A stretch of 64,000 nucleotides of DNA from Nephrocerus scutellatus. Taxonomy: Eukaryota > Arthropoda > Insecta > Diptera > Pipunculidae. The notes under the pieces are model-generated. The model was not told the origin of the DNA. It saw only the letters and a program-made list of their open reading frames with translations, and did no database searches. The stretch lies in assembly GCA_947095585.1 (NCBI GenBank), contig OX352762.1:27628669-27692668 (forward strand), read 5' to 3'. A program made the position numbers and the translations under genes. Positions 44,251 through 56,122 of the stretch are shown here, one piece after another (within the stretch, counting starts at the first letter, position 1; every line of letters starts with the position of its first letter).

Positions 44251-44804
44251 CGTATAAGCACGACAAATAAGTCAATAAGTTTCCTTTCGGAAAAGTGTAA
44301 TTCAATTTTTTATTCATAAATATATGTATGAAAATTATGTATAAAAAAACCATCACCCCAAAGTCTCGAGGTTTACATCAAGTCAAGAGCATGAATTTTT
44401 ACCAACAACACTGTAGAAATTTATTGAGTTATTTTAAGGCGAATACTTCTAGCGCTTAGGACCAACAACAAAATTCACTAACCAAGAGTGATTTAGTGCC
44501 ACCTCTCAGGCATTTAAAAAAAGTCAAATTTAATTAAGTGCGAATGGACCCACGCAACATGCTAACACCTATGCATGATGTTGGCATGTTGTAGATGATA
44601 TCCCATCCGATCCTATCGGATTTCACTTTAATACATACATACTTAAGACATAGCAGTGCAGCAGCAGATGACTCCTTTTAGGTACATCCAATAACATTTA
44701 AGTGTTCTTTACTCGGAACGAGAACCGAATCAACACCAGCGTGGTGATCATAAATTTCCAGCAAAACTCTTAATCTCTTAATCCAATTTTAAAATTGTTT
44801 TCAG
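44251..44804. other. No recognised feature upstream of the exon candidate
   Basis: AT-rich sequence; would be intron if the exon at 44805 is real. Confidence 0.35.
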
Positions 44805-44938
44805 AAATCTTAATCAGATATATTTTGAGACTTATCACTCCGTGCTGCATCGAAGGCTCAATGAAGGAATCGAGTGTGCTATTAAGTTTGCATCATCTGA
44901 CATCTTCATTGACTTCGACAAAAAGAATCTCACAGCGG
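44805..44938 (+). CDS. Candidate internal exon of an unrecognised host gene
   Basis: A 134-nt open segment preceded by a good acceptor (taaaattgttttcag, AG at 44803-44804) and followed by a strong donor (CACAGCGG/GTGAGT, GT at 44939-44940). The translation is compositionally ordinary and non-repetitive, containing FETYHSVLHRRLNEGIECAI and SSDIFIDFDKK. If not spliced at the donor the same frame runs on to a TGA at 45031-45033, which would make a terminal coding exon of 76 codons. I do not recognise the protein. It lies in a block without mobile elements. No partner exons were identified, and length 3n+2 implies a phase change to the next exon. It could still be chance. Confidence 0.35.
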
Positions 44939-45033
44939 GTGAGTTACTTGCGCGAGTCGAAAGCGTCGCGCATCGTCCGTTCGGTGGCACAATGTCTGGT
45001 GACCATAAAGCGAACCGCGTCGGTGCTCGTTGA

Positions 45034-46029
45034 TGTTCTGAGCACCATAGCGATGCCATATATCAGACTAATCCTGATTAACTGTCAAGAATTGGAAATA
45101 TTTACGCCAAAACATAATAAAGCATCGAATCAAGGTTAAGATCAATCGCGATGGAGAATAAGAAATTGATCAAAATTCCAAAAGTCCATTAATATATTGG
45201 CGCTCAATTCTGACACATCGAGCAGGTAAAAGTTCAATACGGTTATTAGCTACCAAATAAATGGTCGCGTACACTCGAAACAGTACGGCTTGCATACAGA
45301 CGGATCTACGCCTACAAATCTAAATCAGCCTTCGGCGAAATATGAAGAAAAAAACGTAAATTCCACAAAACACTCGAACACAGGTGTGGAAAAGCCTTAA
45401 TTTCATTTACAGAATACGAGCTGGATGGCGTTGCTGGAACCATAGTGCTTTATTGTAAATTAATATCGACATCGGACCGGTTCCGACTAGGATGAAGCAC
45501 TCAAAATGTAAGATTATTTATTCTTATTCACTGTGTACGAGTCTGAGATGTTCATTTTGTATTGGACCCCCTAACGGTAATATAATAATTGATATGTCAA
45601 AAATATTCAAAATTCCTTTGAAATACTATGCTGAGTATCGTGACTAAAAATGGAGAATGGAAATGTATAGGGAACATTATGTAGATAGCTACATAGATTT
45701 CTGTGGAAAATATGAATAATTTTTCTACACCTTGATAGCAACTTACTAGCGTAGAGTTGTTGCAGAAGCATTACGTGTGCATGTAGATATGTATATATGT
45801 ATGTATTACAAAAAGGCAATTCTGATGCAAAACAACACTTTAATCATTTCGGTTAGCTGTTTGGAGTAGAATCCACTCACATCCACTTTTTTATGGCTTC
45901 ACTTTCACTTGGCAAACTGTAACCGGAGTTTGGAATAAATTAGTTTCCGTCCGCACAGAACCACAATCAATAGCATTACTTTGCTATTCGTTAGTGTTCG
46001 AAAAATATGAGAGGAGTCTTTGTTTCAAA
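45034..46029. other. No recognised gene
   Basis: AT-rich sequence with short frames only. Confidence 0.4.
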
Positions 46030-46115
46030 TAATTTACAAAAAGTTCCCGATTTTCTTAAAATTTTATACATACACATCTCCGATGGACAGCACTTTTTGT
46101 AAGTATTTGGAATAT
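46030..46115 (-). repeat. Family A, single-unit fragment
   Basis: cccgattttcttaaaatttta, tacacatctccgatggacag, cactttttgtaagtatttgg: one reversed unit with no termini. Confidence 0.7.
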
Positions 46116-48074
46116 CTTGAAACTTGGCATGCTTGGTGCAACTGAAGAAGATTTTCTCCTTGTCTTAGACGGAAAAACACGTTTCTTCAATGATTCTGAG
46201 GCTCACTGAGAATAGCTGTCATGTTAATTCCAAGCTGCGAGATGATCAGAAAAAGGACTGTGTTTTCTAATGACGAGAGAAATCTAATTTGAAAAAAATC
46301 GGACTACAGCATTCATATCTATAATCTCATGTCCAATTGAACAAAGGAAGAGATTATTACGATGTTTTCAGCACCATATTTAAAATATTCTGAAATCTCC
46401 ATGTAAACGAGCCACAGGTTGTGACCAGCCAACCTAAAAGAATAGCTGTGACATATCCGGAAGACATCGAGGAAGAGAGTCAACAAAAATAATTTGGGAA
46501 TTACGTTGCAATGTGCAATAGAATGGATAATAGAAAGCTACACAGTTTGTTGTTGTTATACACACAAAGTACATTGCACTGAAAATAAATCGGCGAATCT
46601 AAAAACGGAAAACAATTGCAGGGTATGAACGAATTGCTAAGAAACATTATAAGTTACAGATAGTATTTCAAGTAAGTAAGTAAGTGAAAATTATGACAAC
46701 TCTCTGGGCACATGTTTGTTTTTGCGTTTGCCGATTTGCTATCCGGATAATGGCAGGTTCATTGGTGATAGATAATGGAACGACTCTCCGAAGGAGTGTT
46801 AAGGCGACCAAAAAAAAATGCGAACTGAAACAACCAAATTTTTGTTATTATAATTACGAAAGTATACTGGAAAGTAATGGAGGGGAATGGGAGCTTGCTA
46901 CTGGCGTGCACAGTGCGATGGTATTATCAAAATTTGGTATGAAGCATTCACTTATCATCATATTATCATTATAGCTGGACCAGCAATCTAACGCTCAATT
47001 ACCCAAAGAGATTGTCGTCACTTGCGTCTTCCAAATGCAAATTTCCAGGAATGGAGTAATTCGATATCTTGGTGCAGATGAACAGATTTTACACAAATGT
47101 TTCTATGTAGTATTGATGGAAACATGAAAAGCTTAAATTTGTAAACTACTTCTCTTACATTGTCCCATTTGACCAGTGGCTGCTGGTACCTGATTAGTGA
47201 TACTCGCCAACAAATTGGAATGTCAAGCAGTGACCACAACAGTAATTACACTAACCATCTTAATACAAAATGACACTTTGACAGATAGACGTTTAGAATT
47301 GATGACATTCAAGGTACACCAAGAGGGAACCAACAATACTGGCTTCATGAGAAAATTCGGTGAAAAATCTGGCGTCATTAATGAAGATGGTCCGTTTACT
47401 TACCTAGGGCTGTCAATAGGACAACCACAACCGCAACAACAACAAAGAACGAAAATGTTTATTTATTTGAGTAAAGCTTTTTCAAAGAGACACATTCCGT
47501 CTGGCTATCTGCCCTATCTGGACGACTACCTCATCTTCAGAGCATGAAAATTTATTGTAAGTGGATTTCAAAATAAACATTTTTCAAAAGAAAAACTAAG
47601 AGGAAGACCTTAGGTTCTTCGGTCGCTTTAGTGGATCTGACGCTGTAATTTATGCACACATTACAACAGCATTTACATGCCCTTGCTGAACACATGCATA
47701 CATCGTTCGGACCAAGCGCAAACATCACCTGTTTAGGCTGATCACATTAGTCACTTTTACCGGCGCTTCAACCACACATCTTTCCTGCATTCGGCTATCT
47801 TCATTGAGGTATCTTTGAATGAAAATATGTGCGTATATAAAAAAAAATGAAGAAAAAAGTTAATCGTATCTGCAGTGTGCAACGTTTATCGTATCTTTTT
47901 TTTGTCAAATAGTTTGTTCCGTCGGTGATGACCAAACGATGATCAAACCATTCGCTCGTTTTGTTATCCTAGTAGGCTAAGTCCGTACGTCAAACCGCTT
48001 TACATACCGACATTTTACTTGTGTGCTGAAAATATATAATCGCATTCTATTTATGTAAGAATATGAGGAACGAA
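46116..48074. other. No recognised gene
   Basis: Unique-looking DNA. Plus frames at 46684-46974 (96 codons) and 47197-47547 (116 codons, with a Gln run QPQPQQQQ) show no domain. A splice-donor-like cctaggtaagtaaacg is on the minus strand at about 47393-47412 but no exon partner is evident. Confidence 0.35.
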
Positions 48075-48225
48075 AATTCTAGACTCTATAAATATTTGAT
48101 CATGAGCGTAACATCGATGTTGCAATCGCTTACTCGATCAACTTCGGTGGGCAAGACATTTAGCTCGCATAAGTGAAACGGACTCGGAAAGTCCTTTGTA
48201 GTAGTAGGAGACGACAGCGATGCAA
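48075..48225 (+). mobile_element. RTE-like 3' fragment, heavily diverged
   Basis: agactctataa, gagcgtaacatcgatgt, caacttcggtgggcaagaca, tagctcgcataagtgaaacg and cggaaagtcctttg align in order with the RTE tail at 55795-55935. Short isolated remnant. Confidence 0.65.
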
Positions 48226-48249
48226 GTCAGTAAGCTTATCAAACAAGTT

Positions 48250-48780
48250 TGGATGTAGGTTAAGTTAGATTTCAGTGGCTGCTTCGGTGCACTTACGCTG
48301 GGGACGGTCCGTTGTAATGCCAGAGGATCCTATTACTTTCCCCCCATTTAAAGTACCCGTTTTGAGCGATATTGTCCGCTATGTATTTACCAACATGTTT
48401 TTGTATTCTCTGTGCTAATGCAGAGAAAGGAATTAATATCTCCTATTCCACCCCGTTCTTACAGCACATACAGGACTCATTAATTCCAGGCCCAGTCTTA
48501 TCACGTTTAAGCTCTCGTTTTTGCAGGGCCTATTGAGTTGGCCCCACTTGACGTGCTATGCTACATGCGAGGGTATTCACGCACCTCTTTTTTTCAAATG
48601 CTACAGTCTCTTTCAGAAACGCTTATTTTAATGTCGTAATAGGCATCTCCAAACTTCCTCTTGCCGGTATTAGCTGGAAATTAGAACCGTGCCTTGCGAG
48701 TTCGTCCGCCATGCAGTTCCCCACCAGGTTAGAGTTACTATATGGATGTAGAAGTTCTTACTCGTCTCATTAAGAGAAGT
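48250..48780 (-). pseudogene. LOA-group element: RNase H end, C-terminal domain and 3' UTR
   Basis: The minus strand reads ADELARHGSNFQLIPARGSL (end of RNase H) at about 48710-48650, then RELKRDKTGPGINESCMCC with a Cys pair, and a 3' UTR (ttacaacggaccgtcccc, gtgcaccgaagcagccac, ctaacttaacctac) that parallels the 3' UTR of the LOA element at 32340-32412 (caacggacc, gtgcgtcgg, cctaacttaacc). Truncated remnant. Confidence 0.65.
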
Positions 48781-48894
48781 GAAACTGATTCCAGCGACCT
48801 GATTGCCGACCGACTGGTCCACAAAAATTATAACGATAATTGAATATATAACTATCATTATAGCTCAATGAAAATTATCAGGGGTAATAGACGG

Positions 48895-49305
48895 GGACTA
48901 AAGTCAAGACTCTTTAAATCTAGGAACTTAACCATAACATCCTAGTAGCTGATATATAAGACAATGGCCATACCAGTACTTACATATGGATCCGAGACTT
49001 GGGTGCTTAGCAAAAAGCATTCTGATCTTTTAGCCGCGTTCGAGAGAAAAGTCTTACGGAGAATTGTTGGCCCCGTATGTGAGGATGGTCGATTCCGGAG
49101 ACTTTATAATTATGAGGTTTACGAGCGTTACCGCGATGTCGACACCGTGAAGAAAATTAAGCTCGGTAGGCTCCGGTGGGCAGGACACCTAGCTCGCATG
49201 AGCGAAAAGGATCCTGCTCGGAAAGTCCTTTGCGGTAGGAGACTTTTTGCGGGAAGCCAGGACCGGACCCCGGTTGTAGAGCCGAATATGATGATAAATA
49301 GACGG
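48895..49305 (+). mobile_element. RTE-like retrotransposon, 3'-terminal copy
   Basis: It begins actctttaaatctaggaact-taaccataacatcct, the same point as 55608 in the larger RTE copy, and includes an open 117-codon C-terminal frame (48964-49314: TYGSETWVLSKKHSDLLAAF, RIVGPVCEDGRF, LRWAGHLARMSEKDPARKVL), then a 130-bp deletion (gtaggag joins actttttgcgggaagcc) and the end gttgtagagcc-gaatatgatgataa. Clearly related to 55662-56099. Confidence 0.88.
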
Positions 49306-50284
49306 AGACATTAGCAGAAAACAGAGAAAAATTCAATCGACAATTGTGTAATGTATAAAACTACACCTTCTCTCTGTCTATTCACACCATAGGGTTAATT
49401 TGGTTCTTAAGCGCCAACTACTCGTATATTGCGTGGGATTTAATTAGCTGATGTGAACGACCGATTACATGCAAACCTTATGCTGTGACCATAATGTGCT
49501 ATCGGTCGGTTGCGTGAAATGTTCGTTTACATCTGTGGGAGAAAGCAAGGTGTCAATGAATTGGGACATTCAGTACAGAAATTGGACAGCTGCTGCAAAT
49601 GACAGCAGACAATAATAAAACAAGCAAGCGGTCACTTAAGGTCATTATGGGTAACTTAAAGAAGAATATAAATTAGCCAAGCTTTTCTTTCGGTTTTCAC
49701 ATAGCTTTAGGTTTAACGTCGCCTTTATTGACTAGACATGCATCTTTTTATGGAGTAGGTAGTAGTCCCAGTCTGACCGACTAACTATATATGTTTCTTA
49801 AGTTAGGTACCGAAAAGCTGACTGATTGACTCTACTTGATTCTTAGATTAAGTACCACCAAGCCTTTTATTTAACATATTAGTTTTAATTACTAGTTTAT
49901 TATTAAGAAACATCATTTCGTTATTAGTTATATCTTATATGTAATTTTATTATCCTTAACATTAGTTATTAATAAAAAAAAAGTCAACATTGAAACAAAA
50001 AAGAAACACACAAAACTTTAAATTTGTATCCACCACACCGAAGCACGGACTTTGAATTTGACGAGCGATAACCAAACGGCTACCACCTTACAACATACAA
50101 AAATTATGTCTGCGTCGAAAATTTGGGAGAGATACAAAATCCCTAAGCAAAAAATCGCAACAGCTACAATATCCCCAGCCACAAAATCCCCAAAAAGTCC
50201 GCAAACATTATTTATACATTTTCATATGTACTCGTATTTTATTTACTCCAAAAAAAACATGAATACTTTGAATACATTCATATT
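49306..50284. other. No recognised gene
   Basis: AT-rich. A plus frame at 50052-50333 (93 codons) has no domain. Confidence 0.4.
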
Positions 50285-50335
50285 GTATAAGATAGTAAAG
50301 CGAAGCTCCTCAACTCGCCATATGGATATTTAGAA
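50285..50335 (+). repeat. Family B left-end fragment
   Basis: ataagatagtaaagcgaagc-tcctcaact matches the start of the family B copy at 24608. The remainder of family B resumes at 50655, after a SINE. Confidence 0.5.
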
Positions 50336-50366
50336 TTCAGATTAAAGGCTTAATTAAGAGTTCTTA

Positions 50367-50630
50367 CCGTGCCGTGGCTCAGCCATAAGTGCAGGGACTT
50401 CTGAACAGGAGGTTCGAATCCCAGAAAACACCAAAAAGCTTTTTTCACGGTCCCACCTCTCGCGAATGCCTGACAAATATCCGAGAGTAATAACTTGTCC
50501 CGGAAAGTTTCTTAATTTGCCGTTCGGATACGGCCTTAAATTGTATGTCCCTTCCATTTGTGTGCAAAAATATGCATGCACAACACAAATAGTCACGAGA
50601 AGCTAGGCCTGGTTATCATTATTATTCTTA
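50367..50630 (+). mobile_element. tRNA-derived SINE (SINE-1), full-length but diverged
   Basis: cgtgccgtggctcagccataa (A box region, about 50369) and ggttcgaatcc (B box, 50412-50422), the conserved body (ctcgcgaatg, gagagtaataacttgtcc, ggaaagtttcttaattt, cggccttaaattgtatg) and tail acgagaagctaggcctggtt-atcattattattc. Sense orientation. Minus-strand frame 50354-50596 is its shadow. Confidence 0.85.
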
Positions 50631-50654
50631 TAAAACTATTCTTATAATTAGAAA

Positions 50655-50745
50655 AACACATTTTAAAACAAGTCCCATCAAATTCTGACTGGTGAAGTTG
50701 AGATATACGAGTGGAAGTTAATATAGAGAATTTAAAAATACAAGT
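50655..50745 (+). repeat. Family B right end fused to family A right end
   Basis: aacaagtcccatcaaattctgactggtgaagt (family B end) runs within a few bases into gtggaagttaatatagagaa-tttaaaaata, the family A right terminus. A similar B-then-A order occurs at 62548-62885. Confidence 0.6.
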
Positions 50746-53504
50746 GATTCTCTATTGTTGCTCATAAAAATGTGGTTGAGTACCACAATGAATGGCCCAA
50801 AATTGAATCTATTGCTTATCGTTGTACATTTTATAAAACAAATTTTAAAAACTTAATTAAATGGAAAAATTGCAACAACTGTAATTCTATATCAGTCAAT
50901 GTAATTATACTGAGGCGGCAGTATCTCTGCATTGTGTTCCAAAAATAAACTTTTAGGGTCTTACCTGATTTGCGGACTTGGCTTAGTAGAAATGTTAACC
51001 CTGATCGAAATACGCGTTCAAGCATATGGTCAGAAAGAAGACACTCTAAAAAGGTGTAACAAAGAGGCGTAGTTTATAATCCCAACAAACCCAAGTGTGC
51101 ATTTACCATTCATTATAATCGTATCGCTGTATTTTGATTAAACAAAAACACTACTATCTGTTTGATTCGGTGAACACCGATCTTCTATGGAACATTCTCG
51201 CTTTTGTACGCATGCTACCTTTTTCTTCATATACGAGTACAAAAGAAATCTTTACACATACACATGTATAAATCTGGATCGATTGACCGCGGACCAGCCA
51301 CAACGGCCGTATAATCAATTCAGAGTTTTATTTGAATTTCTGTCATTCAATAATTTGAGCCTGTGCATCAACTCAAACAGATAAGAGATACTCGTAGATA
51401 AATAATTGCGCTAGATAGCCCGTTAGATGACGACCTACACCATTAACAAGACAAAGACCGTAAAAGATACACCCGATTATTGAAAAAGATACGATACACC
51501 ATACACGTATTGCGAACGCACGTCGCTTGATGACAAAACTGCAATTGATCAAATAGTAATTTGGAGAGCTCACTGCCGTGCGCTCTGTCGATCTGGCGCA
51601 CTATTTCGATCGATCGAGAGGCGATTTAGTGTTGCTGCAATATATTCTCCAGCTCTTACGAAATTTCCTTTTTATGAGATGGCTGTGATAAGCCAAGAGT
51701 GTTGTGTGTTGTGTATTGCGGTATGCGGTATGCCGCTTCTTGGAGTATTTCTTGACATTTGTCAGATTAAGCAATAAAATAAACTAAGCGGCTATAAATG
51801 TAAATAACAAATATATATTTTTAAGGTGGACGTAATGTTAAAGTGAAATGCATGTATATCCATCGTTTTGATGGCTTTACAGAGCTAATACATTACTCGT
51901 AAATGCAAGAATTTGCAGTTTTAGTGCATAATTAAGAAAAGCGAACGAAACAATTAATTTAACACGATATAAAAAAGCTATTAATTTGCATTTAATGAAG
52001 ATAATTATGGTAAAAACACTGCTTTCCTATCGGATACCCAATTTCGACCCACTGTGAGTGAGTTTAATCATAGAAGAGATGAGACTATATAAATGGACTT
52101 ACCTACAACATTAGTTCTGTAATAGAACTTAATGATGCTGCCAATGTTCTGCAGGAACGTCACCTCAGATAGTGAATTTCACTTACCTTGGTACATAAAT
52201 ACCTTTAATATCGGTCGAAGTAGCCATGTTATTTCATCATCTGCTATTTTGTATTCCCTTCTGTCCGTAAGACACTAAATGCGTCTGGCAATCTTAATGA
52301 TTTCCGATTTTTTTAAGTAGACTAGAAGTTCGCCTTTGGACGAATGTCTATCCTGAAGTAATAGGTTTGCGTACTTCCTTCAAGGGGCTTTCCTTGATTC
52401 AATGATTTCATAAGCAAGCTACTGCCATTGCATTAGAGTCAAGCTGGGGACTGTTTTTATCTGTTTTTATGAATTACTCTGATTTGTTCCTTAATATACT
52501 GATATCTTAACTCTTAACCCAACTCTGTGTTAGGTGTACTTTTAATGCGTCATGTGACTGCCATCATTCCCAGTCGTTGTTTGACTTTTATTTAACTCGA
52601 AACCAAAAATCCTTTGTGCAGCAGAAGAAAGCATTTAAAGTTTTGTTAATGTCTTCTCCTATTTTTAGGTTGCTTTGGTTGATACTAAGATGTTTGACAC
52701 TAATACGTACGAGAATCCAAGTATGTAATTCCGTTTAACTTAGGTATCAATAAATTTTTTGAGTACAGGTTTTCATCGGTTAACACAACGCTGATGTTTA
52801 ATTCTTTCAGTGCAGATTGTTGTGATCGTGGGAAGTGTAGGGACTAAAATGGTTGCTTTTGGCGTAGAAGAATTTGTTTTTATTTTAATTAGAATAAAAA
52901 ATTATATCTAAATTTAATGACCTTAAGGAAGACCTGACCCGCTAATGAACAAATAACTGTGCTTTTAGGTGTGATGTAATTTAAAGATCCCGAGTGGCAT
53001 ATATGCATATAGGACTCTAGTAGTTTACCTTGATAGTGTTCTTCCTTTGAGGACATTTTGTATTTCTGTTAAAAATAGCTTATGAACAAACATCCAAAAT
53101 CGCATTTAATTAGCTTTGTACTTTATAAGTGGAGCGTTTATAAAAAGGGTCGTTCCCTTCTTTGTGTTCATGGCATTCACTTGTCCAGTCGTTTTCCTGG
53201 ACAATGAACGATGTTATGTTCCATAATTAATAGCATCGATGGCACATTAACCCAACTGCGATTAATAATACAATGGAGTTATTTTTTAACATGTTTCGGT
53301 CCAACTTTCCAAGTGTATTTATCGTCCCTTGATCACTCAGTGCAATCGAACCGATAAAAAAATTTTCCAAGACAGCTATTTTCAATCGACAACATTTCTC
53401 CCCTTGCAGTTGTAAATAAATTTATTTGTTATATATTATTGGAAGGTGTGTTTCGATTCGCGCTGTTTATTTGTAGGAAGTTACTTTGTATTATTTTTAA
53501 ATTC
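50746..53504. other. No recognised gene
   Basis: About 2.8 kb of unique-looking DNA without mobile-element sequence that I recognise. AT-rich stretches with homeodomain-type cores (ttaattaa, attaatttgc near 51950-52010) are present but not specific enough to call regulatory sites. Confidence 0.4.
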
Positions 53505-53829
53505 TTTATATTAACTTCATAAAGCCCGATACAAATTTTATAAAAAAATAACCCGATTTTCTTCAAATTTTATACACATGTGTATCTCCGATGGATAACA
53601 TTTTTTACAAAAATTTTGAAGTATCGGGCCCGGTCGGGGGGCTCTCTACAAATATTTTACAAAATTTAACCGATTTTCTTCAAATTTTATACGCATGTGT
53701 ATCTCCGAAGGACAACACTTCTTGTAAAAATTTGGAAGTGATCATGCCCCGGAGTCGGGTGTCCCTATACAAATTTTATAAAAAAAGTACCCGATTTTCT
53801 TCAAATTTTATACGCATGTGTATCTCTGT
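53505..53829 (-). repeat. Family A copy, left part (split by RTE)
   Basis: tttttaaattctttatatta-acttc starts at about 53497; units follow, and the copy is cut within atgtgtatctctgt at 53816-53829. It resumes at 56123. Confidence 0.82.
53816..53829. repeat. Target-site duplication of RTE, left copy
   Basis: atgtgtatctctgt, paired with atgtgtatctccgt at 56123-56136 (13 of 14). The duplicated bases are part of family A itself (its gtatctccg motif). Confidence 0.85.
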
Positions 53830-54077
53830 GGTGGTCAGCCATAAGCAGAATAGGGGGAATAACACAGAATGCTCTAGAATTGCAGGTGCCCGTAACTATC
53901 TCTGACTGGTGGAAGTGTGATCAAACCTCCTCGTGGTGGCCGCTGGTAATTTTCCTCCAATGCAGGAAAAGCTGAATGATCAGGCTAGTCCCTTCAAAGT
54001 AAGTTTAGCGCGAGGCCAATAACCTCGCCTGTAAAAAATTATTATTACGGAACCCAAAATCAGCCTCGGATACACTG

Positions 54078-54401
54078 ATGAACGACGACGACCACGGCAA
54101 CGATTTAAGAATTTTCTCATGGAACGTACGCTCACTGTACAGAGCTCGAGCTGCACAGCGGCTGACCGATACCCTGTCTAAATATAAAGCTGGCATAACA
54201 GCAATCCAGGAGATGCGGTGGACAGGAAATAGTGTCTTACAAAAATCAGAGTACGACATATATTACAGCTGTCATGCAAGACATCATGTGCTCTGGGTGG
54301 GGTTTCTAGTCAGGAAAAGAATGAAACCCACCGTTATCTGCTTTAAAGCAATAAATGAACGGCTATGCACCCTTCGCGTGCGGGAAAATTTTAAAACATA
54401 A
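54078..54401 (+). pseudogene. RTE apurinic/apyrimidinic-type endonuclease, N-terminal part
   Basis: 107 open codons from the first Met of the element (MNDDDHGNDLRIFSWNVRSL). Motif WNVRSLY (metal-binding Asn), then QEMRWTG (catalytic Glu). The frame breaks after VRENFKT; coding continues in another frame with IHARTYRGFPR-like sequence and GDMNAKIG. The SDH-containing C-terminal part is deleted, so no active nuclease is expected. Confidence 0.82.
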
Positions 54402-55135
54402 GCCTCATAAGCGTGCACGCACCTACAGAGGATTCCCCAGATGATGAAAAAGAAGAATTCTTTGAATCAGTTGAACGGGAACTCCATGCCTGCCCTCAGT
54501 AATTAGATGTAAAAATTATTCTGGGGGATATGAATGCTAAAATAGGTAGGGAGCCAGTATTCAGGCAGTACATTGGCACCCATAGCTTACACGAGAACAC
54601 TAATGACAATGGACAACGAGTCATAGAGATGGCAGAAAGCAATAAATTGGGCGTTGCGAAAGCAGCCTGGGAGAAGAATCTCGTCAGTGAACTGGAACAG
54701 TACAGGGAGCAAGGACCGCACCAGGCGCGGAAGTTCTACCAAAGGGTCCGCGGTATGACGCAATATACACCGCGTTACACATACTGCAAGGACAAAGAGG
54801 ATAATCTGATCGCCGATCTTAAAAGCATCTAAGAGCTAGCAAAAATAATAAGGATCTGATGGGATCCCAGCGGAACTAATAAAAATATGAGGCCCCACAT
54901 TACACCAAGCAGTTCATGAAACAATAGTGCAAGTATTGAAAGAAGAAGCTATGCCAGAAGACTGCCGAAGATGCATCCTGTGCCCCATACCTAAGAAGGG
55001 AGATATCACAAAATGTAACAATTATCGTGGTATATCCTTCAAGACAGGATAGCCCCATACGCTAAAGTCATCATTGGTCCATACCAGTGTGGTTTCATCC
55101 CAGGCAAATCAACAACTGATCAGATTTACACCCTA

Positions 55136-55540
55136 ATGCAGGTGATGGAAAAATGTCTAGAGTTTCAAAACTCACTACACCATCTTTTTATAGACTTAAA
55201 AGCCGCCTATGAAAGCATAGCCAGAGTAGAACTTTATAAAGCCATGAGAAAATTCGGCATCCCAAATAAACTGACACGACTATGTAGGTTGACCATGACC
55301 AATGTTATAAGCCAAGTAAAAATATCCGGATCACTATCAAGCCCATTCAACATCTATAACCCGCTCCGACAAGAGGATCGACTGGACTGCGTGCTCTTCA
55401 ACCTGGCGTTGGAGAAAGTGATCCGAGACTCTGACGTAACGGCGAGAGGAACAATCCTCTATAAGTCCAATCAGATACTGGCTTACGCAGACGATATTGA
55501 CATCGTTGGTAGAAACCGGATAAACTGTAGCAGCCCATAA
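55136..55540 (+). pseudogene. RTE reverse transcriptase palm fragment
   Basis: 134 codons: HHLFIDLKAAYESIARVELY (first catalytic Asp), ISQVKISGSLSSPF, NPLRQEDRLDCVLFNLALE (the usual GLRQGD...S.LFN altered to PLRQED) and LAYADDIDIVGRN (YADD intact). The frame ends early and the thumb is deleted. Confidence 0.85.
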
Positions 55541-55661
55541 CAGCATGGAACCAGAAATACGCACACGGTTGCTTAAAGCCAACAAAGCCTACTATAGTCT
55601 GTCAAGACTCTTCAAATCCAGGAACTTAACCATAACATCCTAGTAGCTGATATATAAGACA

Positions 55662-56099
55662 ATGGCCATACCAGTACTTACATATGGATCCGAGACTTGG
55701 GTGCTTAGCAAAAAGCATTCTGACCTCTTAGCCGCGTTCGAGAGAAAAGTGTTACGGAGAATTGTTGGCCCCGTATGTGAGGAAGGACGATTCCGGAGAC
55801 TCTATAATGATGAGATATACGAGCGTTACCGTGATGTCGACATAGTGAAGAAAATTAAGTTCGGTAGTCTCCGGTGGGCAGGACACCTAGCTCGCATGAG
55901 CCAAGAGGATCCTGCTCGGAAAGAGCTTTGTGGTAGGATTTATGGAACACAACAGCGAGGCCGGCCAAGCCTACGCTGTAAGGATGGCGTAGACCAGGAC
56001 GCCCAGTGTTTAGGGATACCAAACTGGATGACATCGGCTCGAAATCGGGACCGGTGGAGAGACTTTTTGCGGGAGGCCAGGACCGGACCCCGGTTGTAG
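55662..56099 (+). pseudogene. RTE C-terminal domain (open 145 codons)
   Basis: The frame shows LTYGSETWVLSKKHSDLLAA, KVLRRIVGPVCEEGRFRRLY, LRWAGHLARMSQEDPARKEL, RGRPSLRCKDGVDQDAQCLG and RDRWRDFLREARTGPRL, the standard RTE tail (TYG-ETW ... RW-GH--RM ... RGRP--RW-D ... DR--WR). It ends at the UTR-less stop next to the ATG-repeat tail. The apparent Met start at 55662 is internal to the original ORF. Close relative of 48964-49314. Confidence 0.88.
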
Positions 56100-56122
56100 A
56101 GCCAAATATGATGATGATGATG

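Larger units (their letters stand above)
53830..56122 (+). mobile_element. RTE-like retrotransposon with 5' leader and internal deletions
   Basis: It starts with a leader (ggtggtcagccataagcag ... 54070), then the endonuclease frame at 54078-54401 (LRIFSWNVRSLYRARAAQRL with the catalytic Asn, AIQEMRWTGNS with the catalytic Glu, VGFLVRKRMKPTVI, INERLCTLRV), GDMNAKIGREPVF (54524 on), then a jump from endonuclease to the linker (KLGV joins AKAAWEKNLVSELEQYREQG at about 54655). RT pieces at 55136-55540 include FIDLKAAYES and LAYADDIDIVGRN (about 55478-55516). After another gap comes the open C-terminal frame 55662-56099. It ends gttgtagagcc-aaatATGATGATGATG. At least three internal deletions and several stops make it inactive. 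It resembles RTE elements whose endonuclease is often annotated as craniofacial development protein 2-like. Confidence 0.9.

Noticed and set aside
47197..47547. 116-codon plus frame with a Gln run, possible coding exon.
   Set aside because: No domain and no good acceptor/donor pair in phase; CAA repeats explain the Gln run.
53830..54401. A host gene for craniofacial development protein 2-like.
   Set aside because: Such annotations are commonly RTE endonucleases; here the frame sits between RTE leader and RT pieces with a target duplication.
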